NCBI RefSeq assembly: GCF_900107925.1
Contig: NZ_FNUJ01000001.1
Location: 186,001 to 250,000 of the forward strand
Direction: 5' to 3'
Origin: Amycolatopsis pretoriensis
GTDB lineage: Bacteria; Actinomycetota; Actinomycetes; Mycobacteriales; Pseudonocardiaceae
Length of the DNA stretch: 64,000 bases
Below, one piece after another: positions 25,073-32,314 of the stretch; the stretch's first letter is position 1; each line of letters begins with the position of its first letter. A program made the position numbers and the translations under genes. Below the pieces are notes generated by a model. It was not told where the DNA came from. It ran no database searches and was given only the letters and a program-made list of their open reading frames with translations.

Positions 25073-26266
25073 TCAGATAAGCGGGGTGATCTGGTCGTCG
25101 CGACCGAGCAGCGCTTTGCCGTAAACCTCGTAGTTGACCGCGGGCAGCACGATCGCGTGCCGGGCGGCCACGGCGGAGTCGCGCCAGATCCGCTGCAGCG
25201 GGTTGACCTCGGCGAAGCTGCCGGCGCCGTGCGCGGAGAGCAGGACGTCGATCGCGCGGGTGATGTTCTCGACGGCCCAGCCGGTGTCGGCGCGGGTCCG
25301 GGCGCGGGTTTCGAGATCGGGGAAGGCGCCGGCCGACGCCGTGTCGATGTCGTCGGCCGCGCGGTAGGCGTGCAGGTGCGCGGTGTCGATCCGCATCGCC
25401 GCTTCGGCCAGCTGCAGCTGGAAGGCGACGGACTCCGCCTGGGTCGCGTAGTTCGTGTAGGAGATCGCCTTGCGGGCGGCCTTTTCGCGCACCAGCTTCA
25501 GCGCCTTGCGGCCCAGCCCGAGCTGCGGGCCGGCCAGTACCAGCGTGAGCACCGGGACGAGCGCGGCCCGGAACAGGTCCTCCTCGGGCTCGCCGTTCGC
25601 GTACTGCCCGCCGATGGCCGGCGGCACGGACATCACGCGGTGTTCCGGCACGAAGACGTCGTCGGCGATCAGGCAGTTGGACCCCGACGAGCGCATCCCG
25701 GCGACGAACCACGTGTCCTCGAAGCCGAGGTCGGTGCGGGGGACCAGGGCCATGCCCTGGTCGACGACCTCGCCGCGCTCGTCGGTCAGCGGGATGCCCA
25801 GGCCGGCCCAGTCGCCGTGCCACGAGCCGGAGTTGTAGTACCAGCGGCCGGTGACCCGCCAGCCACCGTCCACTTTGGTCGTTTCGGCGGTCGGGGAGAG
25901 CACGCCCGACACCTTGGCGTCGGGGTTCGCGCCCCAGACGTCGTCCTGGGCCTGGACGCTGAAGAGTCCCGCGAGCCACGCGCAGACGTTGCTCAGCGCG
26001 ACGACCCAGGCGGTGCCGCCGTCGGCCTCGGCGACCGCGGCGGAGACGTCGAGCATCGCGCGGACCGGCAGCCCGTAGCCGCCGTAGCGGCGCGGCTGGG
26101 CGATCTTGAACGCGCCGACGTCGGTCAGCGCGGCGATGCTCTCTTCGACGACCCGCCGGTCGGCCTCGCCCTGGGCGGCGTTGCGCTCCAGCAGCGGCTG
26201 GATGTCGGCGATGCGGGCGAGGAGCTGGTCGAGGGTGGGCGCGGGTTGTTCGGTCGCGAGGGTCAT
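25073..26266 (-). CDS. Flavin-dependent monooxygenase of the acyl-CoA dehydrogenase fold (HsaA-like)
   Basis: A 397-residue protein. It has the acyl-CoA-dehydrogenase-fold arrangement of class D monooxygenases: IAQPRRYGGYGLPVRAMLDVSAAVAEADGGTAWVV, the middle strand domain VDGGWRVTGRWYYNSGS, and the C-terminal four-helix bundle ending with FAEVNPLQRIWRD. It lacks the usual dehydrogenase catalytic glutamate context and sits beside a flavin reductase. It therefore most likely hydroxylates a phenol with reduced flavin, as HsaA does in sterol ring degradation. GGAAGGA precedes the ATG at 26266. Confidence 0.82.
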   Translation of the reverse strand: MTLATEQPAPTLDQLLARIADIQPLLERNAAQGEADRRVVEESIAALTDVGAFKIAQPRRYGGYGLPVRAMLDVSAAVAEADGGTAWVVALSNVCAWLAGLFSVQAQDDVWGANPDAKVSGVLSPTAETTKVDGGWRVTGRWYYNSGSWHGDWAGLGIPLTDERGEVVDQGMALVPRTDLGFEDTWFVAGMRSSGSNCLIADDVFVPEHRVMSVPPAIGGQYANGEPEEDLFRAALVPVLTLVLAGPQLGLGRKALKLVREKAARKAISYTNYATQAESVAFQLQLAEAAMRIDTAHLHAYRAADDIDTASAGAFPDLETRARTRADTGWAVENITRAIDVLLSAHGAGSFAEVNPLQRIWRDSAVAARHAIVLPAVNYEVYGKALLGRDDQITPLI

Positions 26267-26289
26267 GACGGCGGTGTCCTTCCAGGCGG

Positions 26290-26820
26290 TCAGCGGGCGC
26301 AGGCGGCGATCTGGTCGGTGATGAGCGGGCGCGGCCGCTCGGCGAAGCGGGAGTGGGTGCCGAAGGTGCGGTGGGCGTACACGAGCGGCGGCAGATCCGT
26401 CCGGCCGAGGTCGGTGACCAGGCCGAACAGCAGGAGGTGGTCGCCGGCCTCGACGACGCGGTCGAGGTCGCAGGCGACCCAGCCGGCGGCGTCGCGCAGC
26501 CGGGGCAGCCCGCGGTCGGTGAACCACGTCGTCGGGTCCCCGAACCGGTCGGCGCCGCGGGTGGCGAACCGGACGGCGAGGTCGTCCTGGCCCTGGCCGA
26601 GCAGGTTCACGCCGAACCGGCCGGCGTCAAGGATTTCGGCCAGCAGTGCCGACCGGCGGTCGAAGGCGACGCTGACCAGCGGCGGGTCGAGCGAGAGCGA
26701 GGTGAACGAGCTGACGGTCGCCCCGCGCGGGCCGTCCGCGCCGGTCGTGGTCACCACCGTGACCGGTGCGCAGACCGCGGCCATCACCGCGCGGAACCGG
26801 TGTCCGTCCACAGTGGTCAT
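26290..26820 (-). CDS. Flavin reductase (HsaB-like)
   Basis: A 176-residue FMN-binding split-barrel protein with VMAAVCAPVTVVTTTGADGPRGATVSSFTSLSLDPPLVSVAF, the signature of NADH:flavin oxidoreductases that feed two-component monooxygenases. FGVNLLGQGQDDLAVRF and the late LLLFGLVTDL are also typical. It should reduce FMN or FAD for the monooxygenase encoded 24 bp downstream. Its ATG overlaps the stop of the hydrolase gene as ATGA. Confidence 0.88.
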   Translation of the reverse strand: MTTVDGHRFRAVMAAVCAPVTVVTTTGADGPRGATVSSFTSLSLDPPLVSVAFDRRSALLAEILDAGRFGVNLLGQGQDDLAVRFATRGADRFGDPTTWFTDRGLPRLRDAAGWVACDLDRVVEAGDHLLLFGLVTDLGRTDLPPLVYAHRTFGTHSRFAERPRPLITDQIAACAR

Positions 26821-27659
26821 GACGGCTCCGTGAACCGGTGGCGCATCGAGCCGATGCCCTCGATGGTGGTGGCGAGCTCGTCCCCGGCGGCGAGGAACCG
26901 CTGCGGGCTGCGGGCCATGCCGACCCCGGACGGCGTGCCGGTGAAGATCACGTCGCCGGGCCGCAGCGGCAGGATCGCCGACAGGCGGGCCACGATCTCG
27001 GGGACCGGGAAGATCAGGTCGCTGGTGCGGCCCTTCTGCACGGATTCCCCGTTGACCGCGCAGCCGAGTTCGAGGTTGTCGCGGTCGGCGAACTCGTCCG
27101 GCGTGACCAGCCACGGGCCGGTGGGGCCGAAACCGGGCGCGGACTTGCCCAGGCTGAACTGCGGGGCCGGTCCGGCCAGCTGCACCGTCCGGTCGGAGAG
27201 GTCCTGGCCGATCGTGAGCCCGGCGACGTGGTCCCACCCGCGTTCGGCGGGCACGTTCCGCGCCTCCCGGCCGATCACGGCGACCAGCTCGACCTCCCAG
27301 TCCACAGTGGACCCGGTGAGCGCGATGTCACCGCTCGGGCCGGTGAGGCAGCTGGGGAACTTCGTGAACACGGCCGGGGACTCGGGCAGCCCCAGGCCGG
27401 ATTCCGCCGCGTGGTCGCGGTAGTTCAGCCCGACGCCGAACACCTGCGCCGGCGTGGGGGAGGGGGCCCGCAGGCCGGTTTCGTCGAACGCTTCGGCGTC
27501 GAGGTCCCGGAGGCCGGCCGCCCAGGCCGTGAACTCCGTCCAGCGCGCGTACACGGCGTGGGGGTCGGCGGGGAAGCGCTGCCCGCTGGCGCGCTCGACG
27601 TCGACGGCGCCGTCCCCGGTGAGGAGGACGAGCCGGCCGGCGAGGTTGGCGATCCGCAT
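26817..27659 (-). CDS. Fumarylacetoacetate hydrolase family protein
   Basis: A 280-residue FAH-fold protein. The family sequence is present: FGVGLNYRDHAAESG, the metal-binding VDWEVELVAVIGREARN, GLTIGQDLSDR, and the C-terminal GDVIFTGTPSGVGMARSP. It would hydrolyse or decarboxylate the diketo acid made by the extradiol dioxygenase. This takes the place of the alpha/beta hydrolase used in sterol ring degradation. GAAAGG precedes the ATG at 27659. It is the first gene of the five-gene minus-strand operon, divergent from a GntR regulator. Confidence 0.88.
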   Translation of the reverse strand: MRIANLAGRLVLLTGDGAVDVERASGQRFPADPHAVYARWTEFTAWAAGLRDLDAEAFDETGLRAPSPTPAQVFGVGLNYRDHAAESGLGLPESPAVFTKFPSCLTGPSGDIALTGSTVDWEVELVAVIGREARNVPAERGWDHVAGLTIGQDLSDRTVQLAGPAPQFSLGKSAPGFGPTGPWLVTPDEFADRDNLELGCAVNGESVQKGRTSDLIFPVPEIVARLSAILPLRPGDVIFTGTPSGVGMARSPQRFLAAGDELATTIEGIGSMRHRFTEPS

Positions 27660-27721
27660 CGCGATGCCTTTCGGTCGAGGAGTCATCTCATACTCTGCGC
27701 GCCGTATACGACTGTCAAGAG

Positions 27722-27735
27722 AAGAATCGATTCTT
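27722..27735. promoter_or_regulatory. Operator-like palindrome of the catabolic cluster
   Basis: AAGAATCGATTCTT is a perfect 14-bp palindrome in the 103-bp divergent region between the FAH-led operon and the GntR gene. This is the expected place for autoregulation by that GntR protein. A short GTATAC also lies nearby at about 27702. Confidence 0.65.
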
Positions 27736-27762
27736 GCGGCGAGAGTGTGTTATCGTTTCGGC

Positions 27763-28452
27763 ATGGCGAAGAGAGCGGGTGGCGAAAGCCTGGCCGTGTC
27801 GGTGTACCACCGGCTGCGGTCGGCGATCCTCAACGGTGAACTGGCCCCGGGCGAGCGCGTGAAGCCCGCGGAGCTGAGCGCGGAGTTCGAGGTCAGCCTC
27901 AGTGTCGTGCGGGAGGCCCTGGGCTTGCTCGCGGCCAAGGACCTCGTCCAGGTGGACCGCAACCGCGGGTTCCGCGTCACGCCGCTGTCGATGCGGGCGC
28001 TCACCGACCTGACCGAGGCCCGGGCGATCAACGAGGGCTCGGCGCTGCGGCTGTCGGTGCAGCGCGGCGGCGTCACGTGGGAGTCGGAGGTGCTGGCCGC
28101 GCACCACCGGCTGGCCGGGCAGCCGATGATCCTGCCGGGATCGCCGATGCGGCGCAACGAGGAGTGGGCCCGCGCGCACCTGGAGTTCCACCACACGCTG
28201 ATCAAGGCGTGCGGCAACGTCGTGCTGCTCGACATCTGCACCCGCCTGTCCGACGCCGCCGAGCTCTACCGCGCGTGGTCCGGCCCCGGCGGCGAAAAGC
28301 ACCACCGTGACGTCGAAGGCGAGCACCAGGGCCTGGTGGACGCGGCGCTGGCGCACGACGCCGACCTGGCGGTCGCCCGGTTCGAGGCGCACGTCAACCG
28401 GACGAAGGAGATCCTGATGGATTCGAGCTTCAGCGCCGAGCCCGCGTCGTGA
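27763..28452 (+). CDS. GntR/FadR-type transcriptional regulator
   Basis: A 229-residue regulator. The winged helix is at residues about 8-75 (SVYHRLRSAILNGELAPGERVKPAELSAEFEVSLSVVREAL in outline, then GFRVTPLS). The all-helical FCD domain follows, with likely metal or ligand residues in HLEFHHTLIKACGN and EGEHQGLVDAAL. FCD regulators usually sense carboxylic acids of the pathway they control. It heads a plus-strand operon with two amidohydrolases and is divergent from the ring-degradation genes. Its stop overlaps the next, broken gene as GTGA. Confidence 0.88.
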   Translation: MAKRAGGESLAVSVYHRLRSAILNGELAPGERVKPAELSAEFEVSLSVVREALGLLAAKDLVQVDRNRGFRVTPLSMRALTDLTEARAINEGSALRLSVQRGGVTWESEVLAAHHRLAGQPMILPGSPMRRNEEWARAHLEFHHTLIKACGNVVLLDICTRLSDAAELYRAWSGPGGEKHHRDVEGEHQGLVDAALAHDADLAVARFEAHVNRTKEILMDSSFSAEPAS

Positions 28453-28739
28453 CCCCGGCGGAGGTGGTCCTGCGTGAGCGGCAGGGCCGCGACCGCGGCT
28501 GGTGGGACCGGATGCGGGCCTGCTACGCACCGGACGCGGCCGTGCGGCTCAGCTGTTCCGGGGCACCGGGGAGGAGTTTGTCGCGCGATCGAGGGATTCC
28601 GTCCTACCGGTTCCTGGCGCAGGTGCTCGGCCACCGCGGGTACCCGGTCCCGGACGACCTCTACGGCGACGACCGCCCGGACGGCGTCGCCGAACTCTAC
28701 GACACGCTCTTAACCTGGCTTCCCGGAAAGGCATCATGA
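28449..28739 (+). pseudogene. NTF2/SnoaL-like gene with frameshift and internal deletion
   Basis: The first 35 codons (LRERQGRDRGWWDRMRACY) match the start of SnoaL/NTF2-like proteins. At about 28555 one base seems to be missing: the expected Ser-Trp-Phe-Arg-Gly-Thr-Gly continues as FRGTGEEFVARSRD in another frame. After that the frame returns at SYRFLAQVLGHRGYPV, a typical C-terminal segment of the same family, with the middle of the domain absent. The remnant could still be translated as 96 residues without a fold. It is coupled to the genes on both sides by 4-bp overlaps, so the intact gene was part of the pathway. Confidence 0.65.
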
Positions 28740-29779
28740 CCAAGACCGCCCTGACCGGCGTCCGCGTCTTCGACGGCGCGCGCCTGACCGAACCGACCAC
28801 CGTCGTCCTCGACGGGCCGCTCCTCGGCACCGACGCGACCGGTGCCGAGGTCGTCGACGGTGCCGGGGCCACCCTGCTGCCCGGCCTCTTCGACGCCCAC
28901 GTCCACCTCCTCACCCCCGGCGACCTGCAGGCCCTCGCCGCGCACGGCATCACCACCGCGCTCGACATGGCGTGCTGGCCACGCGAGCGCGTCGACTCCT
29001 TCCGCGGGCGGGTGCCCGACATCCGCAGTGCCGGGCTGCCCGCCATCGGCCCCGGCGGCAACCACGCGAAGATGCCCGGCATGCCGGCGGAGGCGATCCT
29101 CACCGCGCCGGGGCAGGCCGCGGACTTCGTCGCGCGCCGCGTCGCCGAGGGTTCCGACTACGTCAAGGTCGTCATCGAAGGTGACCTCCTGGACCAGGCG
29201 ACCATCGACGCGGTCGTCGCCGAAGGCAAGGCCCACGGCAAGCTCACCGTCGCCCACGCTTCTTCCGTCGACGCCTACCGCCGCGCGGTCCGGGCCGGCG
29301 CGGACGTCGTCACCCACGTCCCGCGTGACGGCGTCCTCGACACCGAAACCACGTCCCGGATGGCCGAACAGGGGCAGATCGCCGTCCCGACGCTCACGAT
29401 GATGGCCGCGCTCACCACGAAACTCGGCGCGGACGGCTACGGCTTCAGCCGCGACTCGGTCGCGGCGCTGCACGCGGCCGGCGTGCCGATCCTCGCCGGC
29501 ACCGACGCGTTCTCCGCGCCGATGCTGCCGGTCCCGGTCGTGCACGGGGCGAGCCTGCACGAGGAACTCGCGCTGCTGGCCGGCGCCGGACTGTCCGAAG
29601 TGGACGCGCTGCGGGCGGCGACCGACCTGCCCGCGCGGTACTTCGGCTTCCCCGACCGCGGTGCCGTGCGCGACGGGTTGCGCGCCGACGTCGTGCTCGT
29701 CGACGGCGACCCCACCCGGGACATCACGGCGACCGCGAAGATCCGCGGCGTCTGGGCGGCCGGGGTGGCGGTCGCGTGA
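28736..29779 (+). CDS. Metal-dependent amidohydrolase
   Basis: A 347-residue amidohydrolase-superfamily protein. The metal motif LFDAHVHLL, the central lysine region YVKVVIEGDLL, KLTVAHASSVDAYRRAV and the aspartate motif ILAGTDAFSAPM are in the usual order. GLRADVVLVDGDPTRDI is the typical C-terminal beta-sandwich return. It resembles imidazolonepropionase- and prolidase-like members that hydrolyse cyclic amides or lactones. GGAAAGG precedes the ATG. The next amidohydrolase overlaps it as GTGA. Confidence 0.85.
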   Translation: MTKTALTGVRVFDGARLTEPTTVVLDGPLLGTDATGAEVVDGAGATLLPGLFDAHVHLLTPGDLQALAAHGITTALDMACWPRERVDSFRGRVPDIRSAGLPAIGPGGNHAKMPGMPAEAILTAPGQAADFVARRVAEGSDYVKVVIEGDLLDQATIDAVVAEGKAHGKLTVAHASSVDAYRRAVRAGADVVTHVPRDGVLDTETTSRMAEQGQIAVPTLTMMAALTTKLGADGYGFSRDSVAALHAAGVPILAGTDAFSAPMLPVPVVHGASLHEELALLAGAGLSEVDALRAATDLPARYFGFPDRGAVRDGLRADVVLVDGDPTRDITATAKIRGVWAAGVAVA

Positions 29780-30765
29780 GCGGGCTCGTCGACGTCCACG
29801 CGCACTTCCTCACCCCGGAGTACACCGAAGCCGCGATCGCCGCCGGGCACGGCTCGCCGGACGGCATGCCCGGCTGGCCCACCTGGGACGCGGCGCGGCA
29901 CCTCGACCTGATGGACCGCTGGGGTGTCGCGGTGTCCCTGCTCTCGATCTCCTCGCCGGGTGTCCACTTCGGCGACGACGCCGCGGCCCGCAAGCTCGCC
30001 CGCCACGTCAACGACACGGGCGCGGAAACCCGGCGGGCGCACCCGGATCGGTTCGGGCACTTCGCGTCGCTGCCGCTGCCCGATGTGGACGGTGCGCTGG
30101 CCGAACTCGCCTACGCCGTCGACGAATTGGGCTGCGACGGCGTGACGGTCGAGACCAACGCCGGCGGCCGCTACCTGGGCGACCCGGCTTTCGATCCCTT
30201 GTGGACGGAGCTGGCCCGCCGCCGGACGCCGGTGTTCGTCCACCCGACGTCGCCGCCGAACGCCGAGGCGATCGCGCTCGGCCGGCCGCGGCCGATGCTG
30301 GAGTTCCTCTTCGACACCGGCCGGACCGTCAGCGACCTGGTCTTCACCGGGGTTTTCCGGCGGTATCCGGACATCCCGTGGATCTTCACCCACGGCGGTG
30401 GCGTGCTGCCGCTGCTGGCCGAACGCCTCGAGCTGTTCCGCACCGCGTTCGCGGGCGCGGACAGCGACCCCGCGGTCGGGGACCAGATCGCCGGTCTGTG
30501 GTTCGACCTCGCGGGAACGCCGTTCCCGCACCAGGTCCCGGCGTTCGAGCGCGCGTTCGGCACCGGAAAACTGCTCTACGGCAGCGACTTCTGCTGGACC
30601 CCGCCGGCCGCGGTCGACGCGCAGCTGGCGAGCATCGACGCGGCGGCGCAGCCGGACGGCACGACCTGGCGGGACCTGACCACCGCCAACTGCGCCCGCC
30701 TGTTCCCGCGGCTGGCGTCAGCTGTGGACCTGCTGGACGTCACCCGCGGCCGACGCCGGAGCTGA
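29776..30765 (+). CDS. ACMSD-like amidohydrolase (amidohydrolase_2)
   Basis: A 329-residue TIM-barrel metalloenzyme. The N-terminal metal motif VDVHAHFL, the PVFVHPTS histidine, IFTHGGGVLPLLAERL and the aspartate motif LLYGSDFCWTPP match aminocarboxymuconate semialdehyde decarboxylases and gamma-resorcylate decarboxylases. It may decarboxylate an aromatic acid or ring-fission acid to supply or extend the pathway encoded on the opposite strand. It starts with GTG. The 3' end overlaps the convergent membrane-protein gene by 48 bp. Confidence 0.85.
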   Translation: MSGLVDVHAHFLTPEYTEAAIAAGHGSPDGMPGWPTWDAARHLDLMDRWGVAVSLLSISSPGVHFGDDAAARKLARHVNDTGAETRRAHPDRFGHFASLPLPDVDGALAELAYAVDELGCDGVTVETNAGGRYLGDPAFDPLWTELARRRTPVFVHPTSPPNAEAIALGRPRPMLEFLFDTGRTVSDLVFTGVFRRYPDIPWIFTHGGGVLPLLAERLELFRTAFAGADSDPAVGDQIAGLWFDLAGTPFPHQVPAFERAFGTGKLLYGSDFCWTPPAAVDAQLASIDAAAQPDGTTWRDLTTANCARLFPRLASAVDLLDVTRGRRRS

Positions 30766-31149
30766 GTCCGGCAGGGTCGGGCGGAGGGCGAGCACGACCG
30801 CGGTGGTGACCGCCAGGTGCATCAGCATCAGGCCGACGACGTTGGCCGCCGTCGCGCCCGCGGTGAACAGGAGCAGGTCCGGGATCCAGGTCACGGCCAG
30901 GGCCAGCGGGACGACGACGCGCAGCGCCTTCGGGGCGCGGCGGGCGATCAGGAACCAGCCCACGGTGCCGACGAGGAGCCCGACGACGGTCGCCGGCAGG
31001 TAGGACCCGGCGTTGAGGCCCATGCCGATCCCGCCGTCGTCGAGGGAGGACGCGCCGAGCGCGAGGAGGCTGTTGACGCCGGCGGCCGCCACGAGGGCGA
31101 TCCCCAGGCGGACAACCAGGACCGAGGTCGGGGTGGCGGTGGTCGGCAT
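30718..31149 (-). CDS. DUF6069-like four-helix membrane protein
   Basis: A 143-residue protein with four hydrophobic segments at about residues 8-30, 46-66, 76-96 and 103-122, a usual layout for actinobacterial DUF6069 proteins. A short acidic tail follows. AAGGAGG lies just before the ATG at 31149. Two MarR-type operators lie upstream between this gene and the divergent MarR gene, so it is probably the target of that repressor. Its function is unknown. Confidence 0.75.
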   Translation of the reverse strand: MPTTATPTSVLVVRLGIALVAAAGVNSLLALGASSLDDGGIGMGLNAGSYLPATVVGLLVGTVGWFLIARRAPKALRVVVPLALAVTWIPDLLLFTAGATAANVVGLMLMHLAVTTAVVLALRPTLPDSAPASAAGDVQQVHS

Positions 31150-31158
31150 CGCTCCTCC

Positions 31159-31180
31159 TTGGGTTGCGTGTTAAACCCAA
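31159..31180. promoter_or_regulatory. MarR operator 1
   Basis: Arms TTGGGTT and AACCCAA flank the spacer GCGTGTTA. The same spacer occurs in operator 2, 29 bp downstream, so the two are a direct repeat of a palindromic site. Confidence 0.8.
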
Positions 31181-31187
31181 AGGTAGT

Positions 31188-31209
31188 TTGAGTTGCGTGT
31201 TAAAGTCAA
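31188..31209. promoter_or_regulatory. MarR operator 2
   Basis: Arms TTGAGTT and AAGTCAA, one mismatch pair, flank GCGTGTTA. It lies immediately before the possible MarR start codons. Confidence 0.8.
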
Positions 31210-31232
31210 GCGTGCACGAGCCTGGAGAAGCA

Positions 31233-31718
31233 GTGGAGCCGTTCGACCGGCTCGGCGACGACGAGCGGCGGGCGTGGGTCAACCTGGCGAAGGTGCTGCT
31301 CACGCTGCCGGGAGCGCTGGAAAGCCAGCTGCTGCGGGACGCGGACCTGACGTTGCTGGGCTACATGATCCTGGCGCGGCTCTCGGTGGTGCCGGGGGAG
31401 AACCTGCGCATGAGCGAGATCGCGGAGATGGCCAACGGCTCGCTGCCGCGGATCTCCCACGCGGTGGCCCGGCTGGAGGACCGCGGCTGGGTGACCCGGA
31501 AGGTGTGCACCGGCCAGGGCCGCCGCTTCACCACCGCGACCTTGACCGACGCGGGGCGCGCGCAGCTGGCCGCCGCGTCACCCGCGCACGTGGCGAACGT
31601 CCGGCGGCTGGTGATCGAGCCGCTCGGCGCGGACTTCGTGCGGCTCGGGGACGCCGTCGAACGGGTCGTCGACAACCTGGGGCTGCCCACCGAGGTGCTC
31701 AAGCGGCCGAAAGGCTGA
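31233..31718 (+). CDS. MarR family regulator
   Basis: A 161-residue winged-helix protein. The DNA-binding part is SEIAEMANGSLPRISHAVARLEDRGWVTRKVC with the wing GQGRRFTTATLTDAG. Helices on both sides form the dimer interface. The GTG at 31233 is chosen because GGAG lies just upstream; a GTG at 31212 would add seven residues. It is divergent from a small membrane protein with two matching operators between, the classic autoregulated MarR arrangement. Confidence 0.85.
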   Translation: MEPFDRLGDDERRAWVNLAKVLLTLPGALESQLLRDADLTLLGYMILARLSVVPGENLRMSEIAEMANGSLPRISHAVARLEDRGWVTRKVCTGQGRRFTTATLTDAGRAQLAAASPAHVANVRRLVIEPLGADFVRLGDAVERVVDNLGLPTEVLKRPKG

Positions 31719-31760
31719 CCGGCCCGGGCGCCGGGGTTCGCCGTCGGCCACCATGGGACC

Positions 31761-32219
31761 GTGTCCCAGCCCGTTCCCGCGCCCGAAGCCGCCGGCCCCG
31801 GCCTGCTGTACCTCGTGAAGCAGCTCGAGCTCGCCGTGCGGGCCCGGCTGGACGAGGTGCTCCGCCCGGTCGCGCTCACGCCTCTGCAGTACACCGCGCT
31901 CACCGTGCTGGAGCGGCGGTCCGGGCTCGCCACCGCCGAACTGGCGCGCAACTCCTTCGTCACCGACCAGGCGATGGCCGACATGGTCGTCGCGCTCGAA
32001 CGGCGGGGCCTCATCGTGCGGGAAGGCGATCCGCGGGACCGCCGGCGGCGGGTCATCGGCCTGACCGGCCCCGGGCAAGAGCTCCTCGACCGGGTCCGCG
32101 ACGACGTCACCGCGCTGGAAGAACGGATGGTTTCGCAGCTGAACCCGCGCGACGCGGCCCGGTTCCGCGCCTACGTCGTCGCGTGCCACGCGGCGCTCGC
32201 CGACCGGCCGTCGCGCTGA
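31761..32219 (+). CDS. MarR family regulator
   Basis: A 152-residue MarR protein with LRPVALTPLQYTALTVLERRSGLATAELARNSFVTDQAM as its first helix and recognition part and the wing GDPRDRRRRVIGLTGPG. It is a different subfamily from the MarR protein 43 bp upstream. It starts with GTG at 31761. A 17-bp inverted repeat just after its stop could be its own operator on the downstream hydrolase promoter, or its terminator. Confidence 0.85.
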   Translation: MSQPVPAPEAAGPGLLYLVKQLELAVRARLDEVLRPVALTPLQYTALTVLERRSGLATAELARNSFVTDQAMADMVVALERRGLIVREGDPRDRRRRVIGLTGPGQELLDRVRDDVTALEERMVSQLNPRDAARFRAYVVACHAALADRPSR

Positions 32220-32223
32220 AAAA

Positions 32224-32240
32224 GTACAGGAAACCTGTAC
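32224..32240. promoter_or_regulatory. Inverted repeat between marR and hydrolase genes
   Basis: GTACAGG and CCTGTAC flank AAA, with an A run just before. The stem is short and has no U tract after it, so an operator for the upstream MarR protein is favoured over a terminator. Confidence 0.55.
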
Positions 32241-32314
32241 ATCTCCCGTTCGGCGTGGGACTCTCGGTGCCACATCGAGCCGGGCACGGGTGGCCCGGGG
32301 TGAGGGGCACCTCC

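Noticed and set aside
24149..26833. 894-codon open frame antisense to dioxygenase and monooxygenase
   Set aside because: It is a shadow frame of well-supported enzymes and shows no domain.
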